Positions 57,745-64,000 of a stretch of 64,000 nucleotides of DNA are shown piece by piece. The notes beneath the pieces were generated by a model. That model searched no databases. It was not told the DNA's origin and worked only from the letters and a program-made list of their open reading frames with translations. Made by a program: the position numbers and the translations under genes. The DNA lies in the NCBI RefSeq assembly GCF_000516555.1, contig NZ_AZSJ01000004.1, positions 316,537 to 380,536 on the forward strand. Reading direction: 5' to 3'. This DNA comes from Afipia sp. P52-10 (GTDB lineage Bacteria; Pseudomonadota; Alphaproteobacteria; Rhizobiales; Xanthobacteraceae). Position 1 is the stretch's first letter. The number at the start of each line of letters is the position of its first letter.

Positions 57745-59436
57745 ATGCTTTCCCGACTTTCCATCCGCAGCAAGCTCGTTGCGGTTGTTTCGTTTCTGCT
57801 GCTTGCCATTCTCGCCGTCGGTTTGCTGGGCCTCCGGCAGATGAACGAGATCAACAACAACCTCGAGGACGTGCGGATCAATTGGCTGCCCAGCGTGCGG
57901 GTGATCGGTGAACTGCGGGCCGGCCTCATCACCTATCGCAACGTCGTGCGCGAACACATGCTGTCCGAGACGTTGGAGACCAAGGCTGCGCAGGAAAAGA
58001 CCCTCGCGACCGTAACCGAAAGCAACGACAAGCTTCGCCAGCAATATGAGAAGCTGATCGCCTCGCCGCAGGAGCGCGCGCTGTATGACGAGTGGTCAAA
58101 GCTGCTGATCCAATACCGCGCCGGCGTCGAAGAGGTGATGGCGCTCTCGCGCAAGGGAGCCGGTAAGATCCCGACCGAAGCGCATGCTCTGAACACACAG
58201 ACCGTCAATCCCATGGGATTGAAGGCGGATGAGGTGCTGCGCAAGCTCATCGATCTGAACAACGCCGGCGCCGACACCGCCGGTCAGGAAGCCGCAGCGG
58301 GCTTCGCCTTCGGCTTCAAGCTCACGCTCGCCCTGCTGACGCTCGCCATGGCTGGTGGCCTCTGCGCGGCGCTCTACATTGTCCGCGACGTGAACCGCGG
58401 TATTTCGTCGATCATTTCGCCGATGCGGGCGCTCGGCCAAGGTGATCTGTCGGCCGAGGTGCCGCATCAGGGCGAGAAGACCGAAATCGGCCAGATGGCG
58501 GACGCGCTGCAGGTGTTCAAGACCGCGCTGATCGCCAAGAAGGCCGCCGACGAGGCCGCTGCCGTGGAAGCCGAAGCGAAGATCCAGCGTGCCCATCGCG
58601 TCGATGGGATCACCCGTGAATTCGAGGCGATGATCGGCACCATGGTCGGCTCGCTCTCGTCGGCCTCCACCGAACTCGAAGCGGCTGCCAACACGCTGAC
58701 TAGCACAGCCGAAACCACCCAGCACCTCTCAGGCTCGGCCGCAGAAGCCTCGCGTGACGTCTCCGACAACGTGCAGTCGGTCGCCGCCGCCTCGGAGGAA
58801 ATTACCTCCTCGGTCAACGAGATCAGCCGCCAGGTGCAGGAGTCCAGCCGCGTCGCGCAGGAGGCCGTGCAGCAGGCGCAGAAGACCGATGACAGCATTA
58901 CCGAGCTGTCGCAGGCGGCAGCCCGCATCGGCAACGTCGTCAAGCTGATCACGGCCGTCGCCGAACAGACCAACCTGCTCGCCCTCAATGCGACGATCGA
59001 AGCGGCCCGCGCCGGTGAAGCCGGCCGCGGCTTCGCTGTGGTTGCCTCGGAGGTGAAGGCACTGGCGGCGCAGACGGCGAAGGCGACCGAGGAGATCGGC
59101 ACGCAGATCGCCGGCATGCAGAACGCCACCGAAACGTCGGTCACGGCGATCCGCGAGATCGGCAAGACCATCGCCACGATCTCGGAAATCTCATCCACCA
59201 TCGCCGCCGCCGTCGAAGAACAGGGCGCGGCCACCAAGGAGATCGCCCGCAACATGCAGCAGGCGTCGCAACTGTCGACGCAGGTCGCCACCAATGTCAC
59301 CGACGTCAGCAAGGGCGCTGGCGAAACCGGGTCCGCCTCCGCACAAGTGCTCTCCTCCGCGCAGTCGCTGTCACGCGAGAGCAATCAGCTCCGCATGGAG
59401 GTCGACAAGTTCTTGGAGGCGATGCGGGCGGCTTGA
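57745..59436 (+). CDS. Methyl-accepting chemotaxis protein
   Basis: 563 residues from the ATG at 57745 (AGGA nine bases upstream). TM1 lies at about 12-32, the periplasmic four-helix ligand domain at about 33-190, TM2 at about 193-216, a HAMP domain next ([20 protein letters not shown]), and the signalling hairpin has the MCP core [20 protein letters not shown] and [18 protein letters not shown]. Ligand unknown; no che genes are adjacent, so it is an orphan receptor in this window. A well-formed terminator follows. Confidence 0.94.
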   Translation: MLSRLSIRSKLVAVVSFLLLAILAVGLLGLRQMNEINNNLEDVRINWLPSVRVIGELRAGLITYRNVVREHMLSETLETKAAQEKTLATVTESNDKLRQQYEKLIASPQERALYDEWSKLLIQYRAGVEEVMALSRKGAGKIPTEAHALNTQTVNPMGLKADEVLRKLIDLNNAGADTAGQEAAAGFAFGFKLTLALLTLAMAGGLCAALYIVRDVNRGISSIISPMRALGQGDLSAEVPHQGEKTEIGQMADALQVFKTALIAKKAADEAAAVEAEAKIQRAHRVDGITREFEAMIGTMVGSLSSASTELEAAANTLTSTAETTQHLSGSAAEASRDVSDNVQSVAAASEEITSSVNEISRQVQESSRVAQEAVQQAQKTDDSITELSQAAARIGNVVKLITAVAEQTNLLALNATIEAARAGEAGRGFAVVASEVKALAAQTAKATEEIGTQIAGMQNATETSVTAIREIGKTIATISEISSTIAAAVEEQGAATKEIARNMQQASQLSTQVATNVTDVSKGAGETGSASAQVLSSAQSLSRESNQLRMEVDKFLEAMRAA

Positions 59437-59461
59437 TCGCAATGCGCACGCTCAGAGACGG

Positions 59462-59495
59462 AAATCCCCGGGCCAACGCCCGGGGATTTTGTTTT
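59462..59495 (+). terminator. Rho-independent terminator after the chemoreceptor gene
   Basis: Perfect 12-bp stem AAATCCCCGGGC / GCCCGGGGATTT with a CAAC loop at 59462-59489, followed by T and GTTTT. Confidence 0.92.
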
Positions 59496-59517
59496 CAGCT
59501 TTCCATTTGGCGACCGG

Positions 59518-60837
59518 TCAGGATGCCACCGCCGCGAGCCATCGTGTGTCACGCACCGACGGACGACGATGCAGACGGCGGTCCAGCAGCGCATGCGCCT
59601 TGGCCGCCGCGCCGCTCTTCATCAGCGCGATCAGCAGTGTATCCTCGACCAGCTCGCGCTGGGCATGACTGCCGCCGATCCGCACCACGTCGCCTGCGAC
59701 CGGCTCGAGGATCGCCGCGCAGCTCCGGTAGTCCTCCTCTGCAAAGGCCCGAACGGCACGGCATATGTCGGCGACCACCGCACCCGCAGGCAGCTTGCCT
59801 TGGGCATGCCGGGCATCGAGAGCGGCGATACGCTTGTCGAGGCCGGCGCGATTGCCGGTCAGTGCCGCCAGCATCGCCAGATGGACCTCGGCAAAGGCGT
59901 TAGCGCTGCGTGGAAACCAGCGCTCCGCATACGCTGCGAGGTCCTCGGGCAAATCTTTGCTCAGGGCGTGTCCGGCGGACTGCATCCGCCAGAGCAACGA
60001 CACCCCATCAGTCATGGCGTTGAGCGGCGCCGCCAGCGTCAGCTTAGGTTGCAGCCGTTCGGCATAGATCGCAGCTGCTGTCGCAGTGTCGCCCTGCTCC
60101 AGTGCCAGCAGCGCGTGGTGCCAAGAAACGTGGCCGTATAGCAGGCCGGCGCGGTCGTAGCCCGGCAGCCAGTCCGCCACCAGAACTTCCGCATCCGCCA
60201 CCGAGCCATCCTCGAACATCGCATGCAGCAGCGAATGCACGGCATTGGCATTTTCGCGGCGACGGTCGAACCCGCGCTGGGTCAGTTCACGTCCGATGCT
60301 GACATTGTTGTTCTCTGTATGGGCCCAGCCAAGGCTGGTCAGGAACCACCAATCATCATTGCCATAATGCGTCTTGTAGCGTTCGCAGAGATCGACGCGG
60401 GCCTGATCGTGATCGGCCATCCCGGAAAACGCGAACAGGCCGAACGCGCCGAGCGGCAGCGCCATGATCGTCGCATCGCGCGGCCAACGTTCGATATGCG
60501 CGAGCGCCAGGTCGAGCGCTTTGACCGGCTGGCCTTCGGTCGTCAACGCAAGAATCTCGACATGGCTCCTCTCGCGCTCGGTGCCATGACGCGCGACGCA
60601 TACACGCGCTTTCGCCGCCTTCTGCTGCGCCGGCGCCATGTCCGCATAGACCAGATGCATGCGAGCCCGGGCAGCATGGGCAAGCGCGAAATCATCATCC
60701 GCCGCGATCGCCCGATCGAAGGCCCGCTCGGCACCGGGCCATGCCGAGAGCATCAGGTCGACACCTTCCCGATAGGCCTCTGCGGCAGCCGGGCTCGATG
60801 TGGATATCGGCAGACCATATCGATCCTCGAACGCCAT
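59518..60837 (-). CDS. TPR-repeat protein, TTC38-like
   Basis: 439 residues from the ATG at 60837 (GGGAGG five bases upstream; a GTG at 60843 overlaps this site and is unlikely). Repeated helical pairs throughout: AERAFDRAIAADDDFALAHAARARMH, ALLALEQGDTATAAAIYAERL and more, with the motif YGNDDWWFLTSLGWAHTENN. The layout matches the TTC38 family, found in bacteria and eukaryotes; no catalytic motif. Cytoplasmic scaffold or unknown function. It converges with the chemoreceptor gene behind its terminator. Confidence 0.82.
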   Translation of the reverse strand: MAFEDRYGLPISTSSPAAAEAYREGVDLMLSAWPGAERAFDRAIAADDDFALAHAARARMHLVYADMAPAQQKAAKARVCVARHGTERERSHVEILALTTEGQPVKALDLALAHIERWPRDATIMALPLGAFGLFAFSGMADHDQARVDLCERYKTHYGNDDWWFLTSLGWAHTENNNVSIGRELTQRGFDRRRENANAVHSLLHAMFEDGSVADAEVLVADWLPGYDRAGLLYGHVSWHHALLALEQGDTATAAAIYAERLQPKLTLAAPLNAMTDGVSLLWRMQSAGHALSKDLPEDLAAYAERWFPRSANAFAEVHLAMLAALTGNRAGLDKRIAALDARHAQGKLPAGAVVADICRAVRAFAEEDYRSCAAILEPVAGDVVRIGGSHAQRELVEDTLLIALMKSGAAAKAHALLDRRLHRRPSVRDTRWLAAVAS

Positions 60838-60947
60838 CGGCACCTCCCGTCAGGCTGCGTGTTCGCAGTCATGGGACCATGGCAGGAGATTTCGCGTCAA
60901 GCACCGCGGCGCGATGCCTGCGGCGCCGGTCAACGCATGGCGAGGCT

Positions 60948-62033
60948 TCAGCCGACCTGGCCGCGGTGGCGCAGGAAGTGATCGGCCAGCACGCAGGCGA
61001 CCATGGCCTCGCCAACCGGCACGGCGCGGATGCCGACGCACGGGTCATGGCGGCCCTTGGTCAGGATCTCGGTGTCGGCGCCGCTGCGATCGATGGTCTT
61101 GCGCGGGGTGAGGATCGACGACGTCGGCTTCACCGCGAAGCGCGCCACCACCGGCTGCCCGGTGGAGATGCCGCCGAGGATGCCGCCGGCATTGTTCGAC
61201 GTGAACACCGGCCCGTCATTGCCCATGCGCATTTCATCGGCGTTTTCTTCGCCGGTTTTCTCCGCAGAGGCAAAGCCCGCGCCGATCTCGACGCCCTTCA
61301 CCGCATTGATGCTCATCAGCGCCGCGGCGAGATCGCCATCGAGCTTGCCGTAGATCGGCGCACCGAGCCCGGCCGGAATCCCCTCGGCGACGATCTCGAT
61401 CACCGCCCCGATCGAAGAGCCGCTCTTGCGGACGCCGTCGAGATAGCCTTCGTAGAACTCCGCCGTGGTCTTGTCGGGACAGAAGAACGGATTCTTGCCG
61501 ACCTCCTCCCAGTCCCAGCGCTCGCGGTCGATCTTGTGCGGCCCCATCTGCACCAGCGCCCCGCGCACGACCATGCCCGGCACGATCTTGCGGGCGATGG
61601 CGCCCGCGGCGACCCGCATCGCCGTCTCGCGCGCCGAGGATCGGCCCCCGCCGCGATAGTCGCGCAGGCCATACTTGGCGTCGTAGGTGAAGTCGGCGTG
61701 ACCGGGGCGGAACTTGTCCTTGATGTCGGAATAGTCTTTCGAACGCTGATCCGTGTTCTCGATCAGCAGGCCGATCGGCGTGCCGGTCGTGACCTGCTGG
61801 CCGCTCACCGGATGGTCCATCACCCCGGACAGAATCTTGACCTGATCGGGCTCCTGCCGCTGGGTCGTGAAGCGCGACTGGCCAGGCCTCCGGCGGTCGA
61901 GATCGTGCTGGATGTCCTCTACCGTCAGCGGGATCTGCGGCGGGCAGCCATCGACCACGCAGCCGATCGCAGCACCATGGCTCTCGCCGAAGGTGGTGAC
62001 GCGAAACATATGGCCGAAGCTGTTGAACGACAT
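60948..62033 (-). CDS. aroC: Chorismate synthase
   Basis: FMN-dependent enzyme converting EPSP to chorismate, last step of the shikimate pathway. 361 residues. Signatures are [18 protein letters not shown] near the N-terminus, [34 protein letters not shown], and [15 protein letters not shown]. Single gene; a histidine phosphatase and fabI lie upstream on the same strand. Confidence 0.97.
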   Translation of the reverse strand: MSFNSFGHMFRVTTFGESHGAAIGCVVDGCPPQIPLTVEDIQHDLDRRRPGQSRFTTQRQEPDQVKILSGVMDHPVSGQQVTTGTPIGLLIENTDQRSKDYSDIKDKFRPGHADFTYDAKYGLRDYRGGGRSSARETAMRVAAGAIARKIVPGMVVRGALVQMGPHKIDRERWDWEEVGKNPFFCPDKTTAEFYEGYLDGVRKSGSSIGAVIEIVAEGIPAGLGAPIYGKLDGDLAAALMSINAVKGVEIGAGFASAEKTGEENADEMRMGNDGPVFTSNNAGGILGGISTGQPVVARFAVKPTSSILTPRKTIDRSGADTEILTKGRHDPCVGIRAVPVGEAMVACVLADHFLRHRGQVG

Positions 62034-62154
62034 ATGGAGTGTTGGGCCTGTGAGAGTCAGTCAAACCGGCGAATGTGGTAACGCGTGGCCATAGGCTGGT
62101 CAAATGGCTGGTCAACTCGCGTGTACGGTCCGGACTACCCGGCATACGCGGCGC

Positions 62155-62754
62155 TCAACCGTATTTGCTCATCGCTCCGTTTGCGAAAACGTAGACGACG
62201 CCCTGCTCGACCCGCAATTCGGAGACCTCCTCCGGTCGGGCGACGCCGGTCGCCACCATCAGCGCCCGCATCGTCCCGCCATGCGCCACCGCGACCGTAT
62301 CCGCCGTCAGTTCAGCCAGCCAGGTCCGAAGCCGTTCAGTGACCGCGGCATAGGTTTCGCCGCGCGGCGCGGCCACGCCCCAGCGATCCTTGCGCCGGGC
62401 CTCGAAGGCGTCCGGATCATGTACCTTCATCTCCGGCAGCGTCAGTCCTTCCCAGTCGCCCCAGCCGATTTCGCGTAACCGATGCTCGACCGCATATCCT
62501 GTCGCCGGCAGGCCGAGCGCGCGGCGTAGCAGGTCCATCGTCGTTCGTGCACGGCTGAGCGGGCTGGATACGTAACCGAAGTGATGCGCGAGCCGCTCGT
62601 CACGCGCGAGCAGTTCACGCAGGATGTCACCGGCGGCCGAGGCTTGCGCACGCCCCTTCTCGTTCAGGGGAATGTCCTTGCTGCCCTGGAAGCGGCCCTC
62701 GGCATTCCAAGCCGTCTCGCCATGACGGATGTAATAGAGAATAGGCTTGGTCAT
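62155..62754 (-). CDS. Histidine phosphatase (phosphoglycerate-mutase-like)
   Basis: 199 residues from the ATG at 62754. Active-site RHGETAWN (phospho-histidine), then the SSPLSRARTTMDLL motif and the second His in VAHGGTMRALM. Substrate is not identifiable; the family holds phosphoglycerate mutases and many small-molecule phosphatases. It is 23 bases downstream of fabI and may be cotranscribed with it. Confidence 0.9.
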   Translation of the reverse strand: MTKPILYYIRHGETAWNAEGRFQGSKDIPLNEKGRAQASAAGDILRELLARDERLAHHFGYVSSPLSRARTTMDLLRRALGLPATGYAVEHRLREIGWGDWEGLTLPEMKVHDPDAFEARRKDRWGVAAPRGETYAAVTERLRTWLAELTADTVAVAHGGTMRALMVATGVARPEEVSELRVEQGVVYVFANGAMSKYG

Positions 62755-62777
62755 GGCCTCAGGCGTGCCCGGCGCAA

Positions 62778-63602
62778 TCAATCCTTCGCATTCGCCAGCG
62801 TGATATCCGGCGCGTCCGGGCGTTTCATGCCGACGACGTGATAGCCGGAATCGACGTGGTGGATTTCGCCGGTGACGCCGCGCGACATATCGGAGAGGAA
62901 GTAGACCCCGCTATCGCCGACCTCCTCGATCGTCACGTTGCGCTTCAGCGGCGCGTTGTATTCGTTCCACTTCAGGATATAGCGGAAGTCGCCGATGCCG
63001 GACGCAGCCAGCGTCTTGATCGGTCCGGCCGAGATCGCGTTGACGCGGATGTTCTTCTCGCCGAGGTCGGCCGCGAGATAACGCACGCTCGCCTCGAGCG
63101 CCGCCTTCGCTACGCCCATAACGTTGTAATGCGGCATCCACTTCTCGGCGCCGTAATAGGTCAGCGTCAGGATCGAGCCGCCATTCGGCATCAGCTTCTC
63201 GGCCCGCTGCGTCACCGCGGTCAGCGAGTAGCAGGAGATCAGCATCGTCTTGGAGAAGTTCTCCTGCGTGGTCTCCAGATAACGGCCGTCGAGCTGGTCC
63301 TTGTCGGAGAACGCAATCGCATGCACCACGAAGTCGATGGTGCCCCAAGCCTTGCGCGCCTCCTCGAACACCGCATCGAGCGTCGCCGGCTCGGTCACAT
63401 CACAATGACCGAGGACGATACCGCCGAGTTCCTTGGCCAGCGGTTCGACGCGCTTCTTCAGCGCTTCACCCTGGTAGCTGAGCCCGATGGTGGCGCCATG
63501 CGCCTGCAACGCCTTGGCGATACCCCAGGCAATCGACCGGTTGTTCGCAACACCCAGAATGATGCCGCGTTTTCCCTTCATCAGCCCCACAGTGTCAGAC
63601 AT
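62778..63602 (-). CDS. fabI: Enoyl-[acyl-carrier-protein] reductase, FabI type
   Basis: NADH-dependent reductase completing each fatty acid elongation cycle; 274 residues. The GxxxxxSxAxG-like GVANNRSIAWGIAKAL, LTYYGAEKWMPHYNVMGVAK with catalytic Tyr-X6-Lys and the C-terminal VTGEIHHVDSGYHVVGM are typical. MKGKRGIILG begins at residue 8, the usual FabI layout. It is divergent from the sigma factor gene at the right edge. Confidence 0.96.
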   Translation of the reverse strand: MSDTVGLMKGKRGIILGVANNRSIAWGIAKALQAHGATIGLSYQGEALKKRVEPLAKELGGIVLGHCDVTEPATLDAVFEEARKAWGTIDFVVHAIAFSDKDQLDGRYLETTQENFSKTMLISCYSLTAVTQRAEKLMPNGGSILTLTYYGAEKWMPHYNVMGVAKAALEASVRYLAADLGEKNIRVNAISAGPIKTLAASGIGDFRYILKWNEYNAPLKRNVTIEEVGDSGVYFLSDMSRGVTGEIHHVDSGYHVVGMKRPDAPDITLANAKD

Positions 63603-63735
63603 TTACATCCTCTTTCGAACCCGGATTCGGGCTCAGCCTTCCCGATCCGGCGTCGATATGCAGCAGGTGTAATGGCATACCCCCCCTTGGGCTTCAAGCC
63701 GCGCGCAGGAGCGTCAAATTATCCCCTAAACCGAA

Positions 63736-63760
63736 GGAATAGTAGTAGGCTCAAAGTGTT
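63736..63760 (+). promoter_or_regulatory. Weak EcfG-like promoter candidate before the sigma gene
   Basis: GGAAT, a 16-base spacer, then TGTT; one mismatch in each element from the alphaproteobacterial general stress consensus GGAAC-N16/17-CGTT. It would give a leader of about 40 bases. Short degenerate motifs like this arise by chance. Confidence 0.25.
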
Positions 63761-63804
63761 AGTCCTATTGGAACCGTTTATCCCCGTTCAATTTTTGGAC
63801 TGTC

Positions 63805-64000
63805 ATGATTGCCTTCCGCTCCAGCGTCGAAGCCATGATTCCCGCGCTGCGCCGCTATGCCCGGGCACTGACCCGGGATGCCGACATTGCCGACGATCTG
63901 GTCCAGGACACGTTAGTCCGGGCGCTGCGCGCCGAACGGTTGTTCCACGGCGGAGACGTCCGCAGCTGGCTGTACACCATCCTCACCAATCTCAACCGCA
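63805..64000 (+). CDS. ECF-type RNA polymerase sigma factor, N-terminal part (3' truncated)
   Basis: 65 codons from the ATG at 63805 run off the window. The sequence is sigma70 region 2: IPALRRYARALTRDADIADD, then LVQDTLVRALRA and the WLYTILTNLNR core-binding/-10 segment. Alphaproteobacterial ECF sigma factors of this kind often work with an anti-sigma or PhyR-type system, which would lie beyond the edge. Confidence 0.88.
   Translation, partial: MIAFRSSVEAMIPALRRYARALTRDADIADDLVQDTLVRALRAERLFHGGDVRSWLYTILTNLNR

Noticed and set aside
63770-63787. GGAAC followed by GTT, resembling a general stress promoter
   Set aside because: The spacer between GGAAC and GTT is only about 11 bases rather than 16-17.

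Overview
The window is about 62-65% GC, densely coded chromosomal DNA from an alphaproteobacterium, most likely Bradyrhizobiaceae/Nitrobacteraceae (Bradyrhizobium, Rhodopseudomonas, Afipia or Nitrobacter relatives). The assignment rests on the aerobic cobalamin pathway with CobN, the order histone-deacetylase-like gene, xseB, dxs, tlyA, 23S rRNA methyltransferase, and protein sequences typical of that family. It is inference, because no 16S gene is present. I saw no insertion sequence, prophage, CRISPR array or plasmid function.

Layout. 1-0.8 kb: the tail of an HDAC-like hydrolase and panD. 1.1-7.0 kb: a minus-strand operon of a membrane-fusion adaptor, a heavy-metal-type RND pump and, overlapping its stop codon, an alpha-oxoamine synthase. 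7.3-7.8 kb: a tyrosine-phosphatase-like gene. 7.9-26.9 kb: a cobalamin island. cobT-cobS run leftward. A cobalamin riboswitch drives DUF1636-cobU-cobW-cobN-cobO-cobQ rightward. btuF-cobD run leftward and cobC rightward. A second riboswitch, behind a near-consensus sigma70 promoter, drives a leftward uptake operon of two TonB-dependent receptors plus btuC and btuD.

27-30.6 kb: a divergent pair that looks like a zinc module, made of a COG0523 GTPase whose promoter is covered by a perfect 20-bp Zur-type palindrome and a ZnuD-like receptor preceded by a different, Fur/Mur-like palindrome. 30.6-35.4 kb: LysR and XRE regulators divergent from a tightly overlapping four-gene operon (tandem GNAT, isochorismatase-fold protein, 68-residue protein, MFS exporter). 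This is one of the two least explained loci; the other is the RND/alpha-oxoamine synthase operon.

35.5-51 kb: a secreted protein of unknown function, tex, doxX, an SDR, ilvD with a clear terminator, a Bcr/CflA-type MFS pump, tRNA-Gln(TTG), an M20 amidohydrolase, an acyl-CoA dehydrogenase, a VOC dioxygenase, an enoyl-CoA hydratase and a 5'-nucleotidase. 51-64 kb: mostly core functions (second HDAC-like gene, xseB, dxs, tlyA, RNA methyltransferase, a DUF1194 protein, a chemoreceptor, a TPR protein, aroC, a histidine phosphatase, fabI), ending inside an ECF sigma factor gene.

The cobalamin island holds the cobalt-insertion chelatase large subunit (CobN), adenosylation, amidation, aminopropanol attachment and nucleotide-loop steps together with import. 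The corrin-ring methylation genes and chelatase partners CobS/CobT (the chelatase proteins, not the like-named lower-ligand enzymes here) are not in the window and must lie elsewhere if synthesis is complete.
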